Shown one piece after another: positions 17,486-26,203 of a DNA stretch of 64,000 nt. The notes under the pieces are model-generated. The model made no database searches, was not told the origin of the DNA, and saw nothing but the letters and a program-made list of their open reading frames with translations. Origin of the DNA: Lactococcus carnosus (GTDB lineage: Bacteria > Bacillota > Bacilli > Lactobacillales > Streptococcaceae); contig NZ_CP017194.1 of the NCBI RefSeq assembly GCF_006770265.1, positions 868,001 through 932,000 of the forward strand. The letters run 5' to 3'. The position numbers were made by a program, and so were the translations under genes. Every line of letters begins with the position of its first letter. The first letter of the stretch is position 1.

Positions 17486-17585
17486 GTGTCACCTATTTCT
17501 ATTTCAGATATAATTGCCCTGATAAAGGCAATGCATGTATAATGAAGCAGTTTATTTATGCTTACCTCTATTTTATCAGAATTTT

Positions 17586-17621
17586 TTGTAAAATGCGTTT
17601 ATTTCAGTTATAATGGAAACA
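17586..17621 (+). promoter_or_regulatory. Promoter placing the +1 at the ATG of the 17621 gene
   Basis: TTGTAA (17586-17591), 17-nt spacer, TATAAT (17609-17614), then ATG at 17621. The geometry predicts a leaderless mRNA. Confidence 0.7.
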
Positions 17622-18085
17622 TGACTAGAAAAATTAGCAGTGTAGGTATCTTTTTTGGCATCGTCTTGCTCACCTTTTTTTTCGCACCTCAAATACAAGG
17701 CCGCATCCGTAATGAAGAGGCGCAAATCGTTCCCAAAGTGACAGTAACAAATCAAGTTAAAGCTGTGCCCAATGACGATATTAAGGGCCTATTGTCCAGT
17801 CAGCAAAAAACAACGCTTATCGTGTTAAATGCTAAGAATATCGACCTTAATAAAAAATTTGATAGCTTCATTAACCAACATCAAGATCTTGGTATCAAAC
17901 AACCGATTTATATTTTTCAAGAACTCTATCATGACAAGCTAATCAGATCACTGAATCTTGATGATGGGACGATCAGTGTGGTTAAGTTTGCTGGTGAAAA
18001 TAAGCAATCAGTTTATCCTATCACCTCAAAAACAAAATTTGATACAAACTTAGCGCTTAAACTCAAGCAGCTATCCGAAAACTAA
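17621..18085 (+). CDS. Hypothetical membrane-anchored protein
   Basis: The 154-aa protein has one N-terminal membrane segment (about residues 8-23, VGIFFGIVLLTFFFAP) with positive charges before it, so the remaining 130 residues are predicted to lie outside the membrane. That part contains KTTLIVLNAKNIDLNKKFDS and IYIFQELYHDKLIRSLNL, alternating strands and helices; I do not recognise the family. The ATG at 17621 is chosen because a near-consensus promoter ends six bases before it. It precedes the Trp-type ABC transporter by 87 nt, but a link is only inferred from position. Confidence 0.6.
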   Translation: MTRKISSVGIFFGIVLLTFFFAPQIQGRIRNEEAQIVPKVTVTNQVKAVPNDDIKGLLSSQQKTTLIVLNAKNIDLNKKFDSFINQHQDLGIKQPIYIFQELYHDKLIRSLNLDDGTISVVKFAGENKQSVYPITSKTKFDTNLALKLKQLSEN

Positions 18086-18172
18086 ACTGAAATAAAAATA
18101 ATTAGGGCTAATTGGCTCATACTTAGTGGTGCTAGACTGTAGCATCAAGATTAAAAGGAGTGTTACGAAAAA

Positions 18173-19159
18173 ATGAAGAATAAAAAAATGATGCTTGTCA
18201 TCCTAGTGATTGTAATTATTGGGCTTGGGTCGGTAGTGATCCCTAAATTAATGAAACAACAAGATACAGTGAAAACAGATGCTGTTAAAATTGGTGTTTT
18301 GCAGTATGTCACGCATCCCGCACTTGATGAAATTTATGCAGGAATTAAGCAAGGCCTTTCTGATGAAGGCTACAGCAAAGCTAAACTCAATTTCTATAAT
18401 GCCCAAGCAGACCAGTCAAAAGTGACGACGATGTCAGGCCAATTAGTTGATCAAAAAAATAATGTTCTGATTGGGATTGCAACACCTTCTGTACAAGGTC
18501 TGGCCAATGCTACATCTGATACACCAATCATTATGGGCGCAGTTTCTGATCCAGTAGGTGCAAAATTAATTAAAAATGTAAAAAAACCAGAAGGCAATCT
18601 GACAGGGGTATCTGATAAATTTCCAGTCGATAAAGAGGTTGAGCTGATTAAAACATTGACGCCCGATGTTAAAAAAATAGGGATTCTATATAGTTCTTCA
18701 GAAGATAACTCAAAATCTCAAGTTGCAGCATTCAAGAAAGTTGCGGCGGAAAAAGGCTATGATGTGTCTGAATATGCCGTATCATCTACAAATGATATTA
18801 CCACAACGGTTAATGTCGCCCTATCAAAAGTTGATGCCATCTATGTGCCAGTAGATAACACGATTGCCTCGGCCTTTCCAACGGTTATCGAGCTATCAAA
18901 TGCTGCCAAAAAACCAGTCTTTCCATCAGTGGACACCATGGTGACACAGGGCGGATTAGCAGCTGTAACCATCAACCAACATGATTTAGGTGTTGCGACG
19001 GGTAAAATGGCAGCACAAGTTCTAAAAGGTAAAAAAGTCTCTGAATTACCAGTTGCATTTTACAATATGACAACGCCAGTCGTTAACCGTGAGACAGCTA
19101 AAACATTAGGGATTACCATTCCTGAAAAATTTAAAGAAGCAGCGGCAGTGAAAAAATGA
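18173..19159 (+). CDS. trpX: ABC transporter substrate-binding protein, TrpX type
   Basis: The 328-aa protein belongs to the COG2984 group of solute-binding proteins, called TrpX in streptococci because of T-box control there. The fold is the two-lobe periplasmic-binding type: IGVLQYVTHPALDEIYAGI opens lobe 1, and the ligand-binding region includes GAVSDPVGAKLI and YVPVDNTIASAFPTVIE. The N-terminus has a single hydrophobic helix but no lipobox cysteine, so it is probably membrane-anchored by its signal helix. I saw no T-box, so tryptophan as ligand is by family name only. AAAGGAG lies 9 nt upstream; the stop overlaps the permease start. Confidence 0.85.
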   Translation: MKNKKMMLVILVIVIIGLGSVVIPKLMKQQDTVKTDAVKIGVLQYVTHPALDEIYAGIKQGLSDEGYSKAKLNFYNAQADQSKVTTMSGQLVDQKNNVLIGIATPSVQGLANATSDTPIIMGAVSDPVGAKLIKNVKKPEGNLTGVSDKFPVDKEVELIKTLTPDVKKIGILYSSSEDNSKSQVAAFKKVAAEKGYDVSEYAVSSTNDITTTVNVALSKVDAIYVPVDNTIASAFPTVIELSNAAKKPVFPSVDTMVTQGGLAAVTINQHDLGVATGKMAAQVLKGKKVSELPVAFYNMTTPVVNRETAKTLGITIPEKFKEAAAVKK

Positions 19160-19995
19160 TTGTCTCAACTATTAATCAAGGCCTATTATGGGCAATTTTA
19201 GGGTTAGGTATTTTCTTAACTTTTCGTATTTTAAATTTCCCTGATATGACAGCAGAAGGCTCATTTCCTTTAGGAGGTGCTGTTGCGGTTACCTTGATAA
19301 CGCAAGGGGTTAATCCAATACTGGCGACAGTAGCTGCTTTTGTAGCAGGTTGTGCTGCTGGATTAATAACAGGATTGCTCTATACGAAAGGGAAAATCCC
19401 GACTTTACTAGCGGGTATATTGGTGATGACGTCTTGTAACTCAGTCATGCTGATGGTCATGGGACGGGCTAATTTGGGCTTGCTAGGCTTAGATAAGTTA
19501 AAAGGCACGTGGGTTAGTGTCTTAGCAGTTGTGTTAGTCTTATTGATTATGTTTTATTTTCTAAATACTAACCTAGGTCAAGCCTTTATCGCAACTGGTG
19601 ATAATGCTGATATGGCCAAGTCTTTCGGTATTAATACAGACCGCATGGAACTGCTAGGCTTGGTCGTATCAAATGGGATTATTGCCTTATCGGGTGCCTT
19701 GATTTCACAAAATGATGGCTATGCTGATGTGTCTAAAGGTCTAGGTGTCATTGTTATCGGATTGGCAAGTCTTATTATCGGAGAAGTCCTATTTGGTAAT
19801 GTGTCGATGTTAGAAAGACTGATTGCCATCGTAATCGGCGCCATCTGTTACCAATTTTTGATACTCTTAGTCATCAAGCTCGGTTTTAATACAAACTATC
19901 TCAAATTATTTAGTGCCATCATATTAGCTGGCTGCTTAATGATACCAACGCTAAAAGCGAAAGTCTTTAAGGGGGTAAACTTAAATGCCAACTAA
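19156..19995 (+). CDS. trpY: ABC transporter permease, TrpY type
   Basis: The 279-aa protein has about eight membrane helices of the branched-chain-amino-acid/LivH-like permease class (COG4120). Signatures are the N-terminal NQGLLWAILGLGIFLTFRI, the DMTAEGSFPLGGAVAVTL segment and the FIATGDNADMAKSFGIN loop before the last helices, which contacts the ATPase. It overlaps trpX by 4 nt (ATGA type) and the ATPase gene by 11 nt, so all three are one translationally coupled operon forming one importer. Confidence 0.9.
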   Translation: MIVSTINQGLLWAILGLGIFLTFRILNFPDMTAEGSFPLGGAVAVTLITQGVNPILATVAAFVAGCAAGLITGLLYTKGKIPTLLAGILVMTSCNSVMLMVMGRANLGLLGLDKLKGTWVSVLAVVLVLLIMFYFLNTNLGQAFIATGDNADMAKSFGINTDRMELLGLVVSNGIIALSGALISQNDGYADVSKGLGVIVIGLASLIIGEVLFGNVSMLERLIAIVIGAICYQFLILLVIKLGFNTNYLKLFSAIILAGCLMIPTLKAKVFKGVNLNAN

Positions 19996-20752
19996 TTTAA
20001 CCCCAATCATCGAATTAAAACATGCGACCAAGGTCATTGAGAATGGTGAGGAAAGTAAAGTCATCTTAGATGATGTTTCCTTGCAGATTCATGCGACCGA
20101 TTTTATCACGATTTTAGGTGGTAATGGGGCAGGCAAGTCAACATTATTTAATGCCATTTCAGGGACATTATCTTTAACATCAGGAACGATCTGGATAAAT
20201 GGTGTTGATGTAACCAAGCAATCCCCAGAAAAGCGTGCTACTCATATCTCTCGTGTCTTTCAGGACCCTAAAATGGGCACAGCACCACGTATGACAGGTG
20301 TAGAAAATTTAGCTATTGCTTCACTTCGAGGTAAGAAGCGAACGCTTAAGCTCCGTCAAATCAACCAATATAAATCTGATTTTACAAGTTTAGCGGCGCA
20401 AATCGGGAATGGTTTAGAGGCGCATTTAGATGTACCGACGGGCAATCTATCAGGTGGTCAAAGACAGGCCTTAAGTCTTTTGATGGCAACGATTATCCAA
20501 CCAGAACTCTTGCTATTAGATGAGCACACGGCAGCCTTAGATCCAAAGACATCTAAAGCCTTGATGGCATTGACAGAAAGGTTGGTACGACAGCAAAGCT
20601 TGACAGCCTTGATGATCACCCACCATATGGAAGATGCACTTAAATATGGTAATCGGTTGATTGTCATGAAAGATGGCAAAATCATGCAGGATTTAAACGC
20701 AACTGAAAAAGAGCAGATGAAACTAGAAGATTTTTATAGGATATTTGATTAG
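19985..20752 (+). CDS. trpZ: ABC transporter ATP-binding protein, TrpZ type
   Basis: The 255-aa ATPase has Walker A (GGNGAGKST), signature motif (NLSGGQRQAL), Walker B (LLLLDEHTAALD) and the switch histidine in MITHHMED. It drives the importer made with the two preceding proteins (COG1101). A GGGGG-rich site within the permease end precedes the ATG. Its stop codon abuts the start of the next gene. Confidence 0.93.
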   Translation: MPTNLTPIIELKHATKVIENGEESKVILDDVSLQIHATDFITILGGNGAGKSTLFNAISGTLSLTSGTIWINGVDVTKQSPEKRATHISRVFQDPKMGTAPRMTGVENLAIASLRGKKRTLKLRQINQYKSDFTSLAAQIGNGLEAHLDVPTGNLSGGQRQALSLLMATIIQPELLLLDEHTAALDPKTSKALMALTERLVRQQSLTALMITHHMEDALKYGNRLIVMKDGKIMQDLNATEKEQMKLEDFYRIFD

Positions 20753-21178
20753 ATGACTAAAATACTACAAAGACTATCCCGGATTGTATTAGCAGTATTT
20801 GCATTGATTTTACTCTTTATCGGTGGTATGAATTGTCAGCGCTATTTGACGGAGCGACATGACCCAAAAACGGCTGTAAGTGGACAGGTTATCAAGTCTG
20901 CTAGCACTAAATTGGTACGCTATCAATTTAAATCTGTTACTTATGAGCAGGTTCCAGTGGGAAATATCACGCAAACGTTTGGTAAAGTCGGCGAACAAGT
21001 GACAGTCTACGTCAATCATCACAATCCTAAAAAGATTTATATGAAAAAAAATGCAACCAGTCTCTTAATTATATCGTCAGTTCTGATTGGGTGGGCGATA
21101 TTAATCGGTTTAGTTTTGTTCTTCGAGTATTGGTTTATCCATCGCTTGAAAGTTATGTCAGAACCTACAACAAAGTAA
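20753..21178 (+). CDS. Small two-helix membrane protein, DUF3592-like
   Basis: The 141-aa protein has two membrane helices (about 10-27 and 102-126) separated by an extracytoplasmic stretch with beta-strand character that includes GEQVTVYVNHHNPKKIY, the type of ending seen in DUF3592 proteins. The match to DUF3592 is tentative and no function is known. It starts immediately after the trpZ stop, so it is read in the same operon; whether it helps the transporter is unknown. Confidence 0.65.
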   Translation: MTKILQRLSRIVLAVFALILLFIGGMNCQRYLTERHDPKTAVSGQVIKSASTKLVRYQFKSVTYEQVPVGNITQTFGKVGEQVTVYVNHHNPKKIYMKKNATSLLIISSVLIGWAILIGLVLFFEYWFIHRLKVMSEPTTK

Positions 21179-21220
21179 AAAAATAGGATAGCACTAAAAA
21201 TAAAGGAGAGCAGTCGCATT

Positions 21221-21631
21221 ATGGAAAAAACATTTTTTATCATCAAACCTGACGGTGTTCGTCGGTCATTAATTGGTCATGTCATTGCTAGAGTCGAAAT
21301 TCGTGGCTTTACGCTTGAGAAACTAGAAATGCGTGATGTATCAAGAGAGATGTTGGATCGACATTATGCTGACCTTGTGGACAAACCTTTTTACCCTGAA
21401 ATTGTTAGCTACATGACATCAGGACCAGTGGTTATTGGTGTGTTGAAAGGCTCAGATGTCATTCATTCTTGGCGTAAGATGATGGGGGCTACCAACCCAT
21501 CTGATGCTTTACCTGGGACGATCCGTGGCGACTTTGCCCATGCCTCAGATGATGGGTCAGTTGAAAATATCGTACACGGATCAGACTCTACAGAATCTGC
21601 AGCACGTGAAATTGCGCTTTGGTTTAACTAA
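21221..21631 (+). CDS. ndk: Nucleoside diphosphate kinase
   Basis: The 136-aa enzyme transfers the gamma phosphate between nucleoside triphosphates and diphosphates through a phosphohistidine. Family motifs are [16 protein letters not shown] at the N-terminus, the Kpn-loop region [12 protein letters not shown] and the active-site histidine in NIVHGSDS. Length is normal. AAAGGAGAG precedes the ATG. It lies between the transporter operon and lepA. Confidence 0.96.
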   Translation: MEKTFFIIKPDGVRRSLIGHVIARVEIRGFTLEKLEMRDVSREMLDRHYADLVDKPFYPEIVSYMTSGPVVIGVLKGSDVIHSWRKMMGATNPSDALPGTIRGDFAHASDDGSVENIVHGSDSTESAAREIALWFN

Positions 21632-21662
21632 AAAATGCTGTCGGAAGACAGGTTTTTTATTT
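21631..21662 (+). terminator. Weak terminator after ndk
   Basis: CTGTC pairs with GACAG around GGAA (about 21637-21651) and is followed by TTTTTTATTTG, just before the lepA promoter region. Confidence 0.55.
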
Positions 21663-21670
21663 GACAAAAA

Positions 21671-21689
21671 TATGGTAAAATAAAGGTTA
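21671..21689 (+). promoter_or_regulatory. Extended -10 promoter at the lepA start
   Basis: TGGTAAAAT (-10 hexamer 21676-21681) is followed after 7 nt by the lepA ATG. AAAGG lies only 2-4 nt from the ATG, too close for a normal ribosome-binding site. A TTGACA at 21661-21666 is too close to pair with this -10. Confidence 0.5.
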
Positions 21690-23518
21690 TGACAATAGAC
21701 TTAAATGCAGTTAAAAAACGGCAAGAAAATATTCGAAATTTTTCGATCATTGCCCATATTGACCACGGTAAATCAACACTAGCAGACCGTATTTTAGAAC
21801 AAACAAAGACAGTATCCGCCCGTGAAATGCAGGCGCAACTTTTGGATTCCATGGATCTGGAACGTGAACGTGGCATTACGATCAAGCTCAATGCGATCGA
21901 ACTTAGCTATCTTGCTAAAAATGGGGAGACCTATACCTTCCATTTGATCGACACACCTGGGCACGTCGATTTTACCTATGAAGTATCTCGTTCTCTTGCG
22001 GCATGTGAAGGCGCTATTTTAGTCGTCGACGCAGCACAAGGTATTGAAGCGCAGACCCTTGCTAACGTCTACCTTGCTTTGGACAATGACTTAGAGATTT
22101 TACCTGTCATTAACAAGATTGATTTGCCAGCAGCTGATCCTGAGCGTGTACGACATGAAATAGAAGATGTGATCGGTCTTGATGCCAGTGAAGCGGTATT
22201 AGCGTCAGCTAAGGCTGGTATCGGTATCGATGAAATCCTTGAGCAAATCGTCGAAAAAGTCCCTGCACCATCTGGGTCTATCGATAATCCTTTAAAAGCC
22301 CTTATCTTTGACTCGGTTTATGATGCTTATCGTGGTGTTATTCTGCAAGTCCGTGTGATGGATGGCATGGTTAAGCCAGGTGATACCATCCAGCTGATGA
22401 GTAATGATAAAACCTTTATCGTCACTGAAGTTGGTATCTTTACACCTAAAGCAGTAGGCCGTGAATTCTTAGCAACCGGAGATGTTGGCTATATCGCAGC
22501 CGCTATCAAAACAGTAGCAGATACCCGTGTCGGGGATACGATCACGTTAGCCAATAATCCTGCTGATGCACCACTTGATGGCTATAAACAGCTGAACCCG
22601 ATGGTCTTTGCAGGTATTTATCCGATCGAATCTAATAAGTACAATGATTTACGTGAAGCGCTAGACAAGTTACAGCTAAATGATGCCAGTTTACAGTTTG
22701 AACCTGAGACATCACAAGCCCTTGGCTTTGGTTTCCGATGTGGCTTTCTTGGTCTGCTCCACATGGATGTTATCCAAGAACGTCTGGAACGTGAATTTAA
22801 TATTGATTTGATCATGACAGCACCTAGTGTGGTGTATCATATCAATACGACTGATGGGGAGATGATAGAAGTTGCCAACCCATCTGAGTTCCCTGATCCA
22901 ACCCGTGTTGATAATATCGAGGAGCCATTTGTCAAAGCGCAAATCATGGTACCACAGGACTATGTCGGAGCTGTCATGGAGTTAGCCCAACGCAAACGTG
23001 GTGATTTTGTGACCATGGATTACCTGGATGAAAACCGTGTTAATGTCATTTATCAGATGCCCCTATCAGAGATTGTCTTTGACTTCTTTGATAAACTTAA
23101 GTCAAGCACAAAAGGCTATGCCAGTTTTGACTATGAACTTTCAGAGTATCGCAAAAGCTCACTCGTTAAGATGGATATCATGCTTAATGCCGAACGTGTC
23201 GATGCCTTGAGTTTCATCGTCCATAAGGAATTTTCTTATGAACGTGGTAAAATCATCGTTGATAAACTGAAAAAAATTATTCCACGCCAACAGTTTGAAG
23301 TCCCGATTCAAGCTGCTATCGGCCAAAAAATCGTGGCTCGATCTGATATCAAAGCCCTCCGTAAAAATGTCCTGGCCAAATGTTATGGTGGTGATATTTC
23401 ACGGAAACGTAAACTCCTTGAGAAACAGAAAAAAGGGAAAAAACGTATGAAAGCCATCGGTAATGTTGAAGTGCCACAAGAAGCTTTCCTCAGTGTCTTG
23501 AGCATGGATGATGAATAA
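21689..23518 (+). CDS. lepA: Elongation factor 4 (LepA), ribosome-associated GTPase
   Basis: The 609-aa translational GTPase has G1 [14 protein letters not shown]2 region [10 protein letters not shown]3 DTPGHVDF and G4 NKIDLP, followed by EF-G-like domains II, III and V and the unique C-terminal domain ([20 protein letters not shown]). LepA binds the ribosome, is implicated in back-translocation and initiation or assembly of 30S subunits, and is usually dispensable. Length is typical (about 600-610). The start codon lies 7 nt after a -10-like box, so the mRNA may be leaderless. Confidence 0.96.
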   Translation: MTIDLNAVKKRQENIRNFSIIAHIDHGKSTLADRILEQTKTVSAREMQAQLLDSMDLERERGITIKLNAIELSYLAKNGETYTFHLIDTPGHVDFTYEVSRSLAACEGAILVVDAAQGIEAQTLANVYLALDNDLEILPVINKIDLPAADPERVRHEIEDVIGLDASEAVLASAKAGIGIDEILEQIVEKVPAPSGSIDNPLKALIFDSVYDAYRGVILQVRVMDGMVKPGDTIQLMSNDKTFIVTEVGIFTPKAVGREFLATGDVGYIAAAIKTVADTRVGDTITLANNPADAPLDGYKQLNPMVFAGIYPIESNKYNDLREALDKLQLNDASLQFEPETSQALGFGFRCGFLGLLHMDVIQERLEREFNIDLIMTAPSVVYHINTTDGEMIEVANPSEFPDPTRVDNIEEPFVKAQIMVPQDYVGAVMELAQRKRGDFVTMDYLDENRVNVIYQMPLSEIVFDFFDKLKSSTKGYASFDYELSEYRKSSLVKMDIMLNAERVDALSFIVHKEFSYERGKIIVDKLKKIIPRQQFEVPIQAAIGQKIVARSDIKALRKNVLAKCYGGDISRKRKLLEKQKKGKKRMKAIGNVEVPQEAFLSVLSMDDE

Positions 23519-23527
23519 ATCAATTTG

Positions 23528-23552
23528 AAAAGCGCAGTGATGCGTTTTTTTG
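23528..23552 (+). terminator. Probable terminator after lepA
   Basis: GCGCA and TGCG pair around GTGA, followed by seven T. The stem is short, so strength is uncertain. Confidence 0.6.
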
Positions 23553-23698
23553 TCGCTTTTCTTCTGGTTATATTTTGCAAGTATCAACTGCTTCTCATCT
23601 ATATCCCCTCCTTACCTGCTAAGATAGCCGGTGTTTGCTTTTCTATTTTTTATGGGGTACTCGCTTATCGTATTTTGAAAGATGACAAGAAAGTATAA
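23540..23698 (+). CDS. Possible 52-aa two-helix membrane peptide
   Basis: An ATG at 23540 opens 52 codons beginning MRFFVAFLLVIFCKYQLLL, with a second hydrophobic stretch AKIAGVCFSIFYGVLAYRIL and a basic end KDDKKV. That pattern (two helices then a charged tail) is typical of small membrane proteins. Against it, no good Shine-Dalgarno is present and the first codons overlap the lepA terminator hairpin. It could be a gene remnant or a chance T-rich frame. Confidence 0.3.
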   Translation: MRFFVAFLLVIFCKYQLLLIYIPSLPAKIAGVCFSIFYGVLAYRILKDDKKV

Positions 23699-23846
23699 AG
23701 ACTCGTCACATATACTAGAAGAAAGCTTGAAATGGCTTTTTTTTACTAAGATGATAAATAGTATGATTAATAAGGGTCTACTTTCGAACAATAGATTGAT
23801 AATAAACAAAAAACATGAATAAAATGGCAACATCCTTATATTTTTT

Positions 23847-23911
23847 TGCATAAATTTGCATATATGTCTTGACAAATGCAATATTATACATTAATATTGT
23901 ATATATATTCA
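23847..23911 (+). promoter_or_regulatory. Arginine operon promoter with two ARG boxes
   Basis: TTGACA (23869-23874), 17-nt spacer and TAATAT (23892-23897) form the promoter. TGTATATATATTCA (23898-23911) matches the ArgR/AhrC half-operator pattern TGNATWWWWATNCA exactly and overlaps the start point. A second box TGCATAAATTTGCA (23847-23860, one mismatch) lies just upstream of -35. ArgR repression by arginine is inferred from this. Confidence 0.75.
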
Positions 23912-23927
23912 ATTAGAGGATAAATAT

Positions 23928-24965
23928 ATGAAAAAAATAGCAATTATTGGGATTTCAGGTTATTCTGGATTGGAGTTGCTCAGGTTACTTCATGGTCATC
24001 CAGATGCAGAGGTGATTAGCGTCTATGGGACGTCAACAATTGGCAGTAAGCTTGTGGATTTAGTACCAAAGCTCCGACAATTTAAAGTCTATGCTAACTT
24101 AAGGGTCAAGGCCTTTTCAGCTAGTGAGATCATGGCAACGGCGGATTTAGTTTTCTTTGCCACACCAGCTGGCATAGCAGCAGATTATGCAACCGATTTT
24201 ATCCAAGCTGGTTTTCCAGTAGTAGACTTGTCTGGAGATTTCCGCTTGCAGGATCCTGCACAGTATGAAAAATGGTATGGTCGACCAGCTAGTCACGCTG
24301 ATCTTTTAGCCAAAGCTGACTATGTCTTAGCTGATTTTGATAAACCTAGACAACCCTACATCTCAAATCCCGGTTGCTACGCAACAGCAACTCTCTTAAG
24401 TCTAGTCCCCTTATATCAGGCGGATTTAATTCAGTATGATAGTGTCATCGTGGATGCCAAGTCAGGCTTATCAGGGGCTGGTAAAAAACTCAGTGACAGT
24501 AGTCATTTTGTGACAGCTAATGAAAATGTCACCATGTATAAGTTAAACCAGCATCAACATATTCCAGAAATCGTCAATAAACTCAAATCATGGCAGGATA
24601 AGACGCTACCAATCCAGTTTACGACTTCCCTAATTCCGGTTAACCGAGGGATCTTTGTATCGACCTATGCCAAACTAGCCCCTGGTGTTAGCTTTGAACA
24701 GGTGGTGGCAGCTTATGAACAGACTTACGCTGATCGCTATTTTGTCAGGGTATTTACAGATGGTCATCTGCCTGATTTACATAGTGTTGTTGGGACTAAC
24801 TTTACTGACATCGGCCTAGGCTATAATGACTTAACACATACGCTAACGGTCGTAACCGTTATCGACAATCTCGTGAAAGGAGCGGCGGGACAAGCCATTC
24901 AAAATATGAATCAGGTTTTCAACTTTGATGAAAAATCTGGGCTTGATCTTGTACCGATTTTATAA
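23928..24965 (+). CDS. argC: N-acetyl-gamma-glutamyl-phosphate reductase
   Basis: ArgC reduces N-acetylglutamyl phosphate to the semialdehyde with NADPH, the third step of arginine synthesis. The 345-aa protein starts with the dinucleotide-binding KIAIIGISGYSGLELLRLL, has the catalytic cysteine in ISNPGCYATAT and the histidine region LNQHQHIPEI. GAGG lies 8 nt before the ATG. It is the first gene of argC-argJ-argD-argB, with ARG boxes at its promoter; the argJ start directly follows its stop. Confidence 0.96.
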   Translation: MKKIAIIGISGYSGLELLRLLHGHPDAEVISVYGTSTIGSKLVDLVPKLRQFKVYANLRVKAFSASEIMATADLVFFATPAGIAADYATDFIQAGFPVVDLSGDFRLQDPAQYEKWYGRPASHADLLAKADYVLADFDKPRQPYISNPGCYATATLLSLVPLYQADLIQYDSVIVDAKSGLSGAGKKLSDSSHFVTANENVTMYKLNQHQHIPEIVNKLKSWQDKTLPIQFTTSLIPVNRGIFVSTYAKLAPGVSFEQVVAAYEQTYADRYFVRVFTDGHLPDLHSVVGTNFTDIGLGYNDLTHTLTVVTVIDNLVKGAAGQAIQNMNQVFNFDEKSGLDLVPIL

Positions 24966-26165
24966 ATGACTAAATTTAAACAAATTACAGGCAATATTGC
25001 ATCACCAAAGGGGTTTAAAGCAGATGCCACGCACGCAGAACTTAAATTTCAAAAACTAGATTTAGGGATGATTTTATCTGAAGTTCCTGCAGCAGTTGCG
25101 GGTGTCTTCACGACAAATAAAGTGGCAGCAGCTCCTGTTATTCTGGATAAAGAAGTGGTTGCGGGTGGTGTAGCCCAAGCGATCATTACAAACTCAGCTA
25201 TCGCCAATGCAGTGACAGGTGAAGTCGGAATGAACAATGCTAAAAAGACGCAACGTCTCCTGGCCGACAAGTTTGGCTTATTGCCTGGTCATGTTGCGGT
25301 CTGCTCGACTGGTGTTATCGGTAGACAGCTACCGATGGACAAGATTGCCCTAGGCATTAGCAAGTTATCAGCAGAAAATGGCCATGCGGCTGGTTTTGCG
25401 CAAGCGATTTTAACGACTGATTTGGTCGAAAAAGAAGTAGCTTATCAAGTCGAACTTGGTGGCCAAACTGTTACTGTTGCAGGTGTATGTAAGGGGTCAG
25501 GGATGATTCATCCCAACATGGCAACCATGCTTGCCTTCATTACGACCGATGCTAATATCGCACAACCCCTACTCCAAGCAACCCTGTCAGAAATCATCGA
25601 AACAACTTTTAATCAAATCACGGTTGATGGCGATACATCGACCAATGATACGGTACTTGTTTTGGCCAATGGCATGGCTGAAAATGCTGAGCTTATGGCT
25701 GGTTCAGAGGATTACCTGACCTTCAAATCGGTCTTAGCGACAGTATGTCAAACCATGGCTAAACAGATCGCAGCTGATGGCGAAGGGGCTACCAAACTGA
25801 TAGAAGTAACGGTAGCAGGTGCGCCAGATGAGTTGACAGCGCGGATGATTGCTAAACATATCGTTGGCTCTAGCCTAGTTAAAACGGCCATCTTTGGTGC
25901 GGATCCTAACTGGGGACGCGTGATCTCAGCTATCGGTCAAGTGGCACCGTTTGAGGTGCCCGATATCGAATTAACCATACAAGGCGATCTTGTTTTGCTC
26001 CATTCGACAGCGGTTGATTTTGATCAGGCAGAGTTATCTGAGAAACTGAAGGAAAAGAACGTCGTGATCGAAGCAGATTTAAATCAGGGCGATAAAACTG
26101 GAACAGCTTGGGGCTGTGATTTGACTTATAAGTATGTCGAAATCAATGCTCTTTACCATAGCTGA
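24966..26165 (+). CDS. argJ: Bifunctional ornithine acetyltransferase / N-acetylglutamate synthase
   Basis: ArgJ moves the acetyl group from N-acetylornithine to glutamate, recycling it; bifunctional forms also acetylate glutamate with acetyl-CoA. The precursor is self-cleaved before the nucleophilic threonine in IHPNMATMLAF (ATML), giving alpha and beta chains. AWGCDLTYKYV near the C-terminus is the family ending. No argA is seen in this window, so a bifunctional enzyme is plausible but not shown. It begins immediately after the argC stop. Confidence 0.95.
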   Translation: MTKFKQITGNIASPKGFKADATHAELKFQKLDLGMILSEVPAAVAGVFTTNKVAAAPVILDKEVVAGGVAQAIITNSAIANAVTGEVGMNNAKKTQRLLADKFGLLPGHVAVCSTGVIGRQLPMDKIALGISKLSAENGHAAGFAQAILTTDLVEKEVAYQVELGGQTVTVAGVCKGSGMIHPNMATMLAFITTDANIAQPLLQATLSEIIETTFNQITVDGDTSTNDTVLVLANGMAENAELMAGSEDYLTFKSVLATVCQTMAKQIAADGEGATKLIEVTVAGAPDELTARMIAKHIVGSSLVKTAIFGADPNWGRVISAIGQVAPFEVPDIELTIQGDLVLLHSTAVDFDQAELSEKLKEKNVVIEADLNQGDKTGTAWGCDLTYKYVEINALYHS

Positions 26166-26203
26166 TAGGAGACGTCGCTAGCCGGCTAGATAGGGAGTTT
26201 CAG

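Noticed and set aside
18086-18172. T-box before the Trp-type transporter
   Set aside because: Streptococcal trpX can have one, but neither the T-box sequence nor a terminator/antiterminator is visible here.
23612-23881. 89-codon minus-strand frame before argC
   Set aside because: It covers the arginine promoter and ARG boxes and the composition is that of reversed T-rich DNA.
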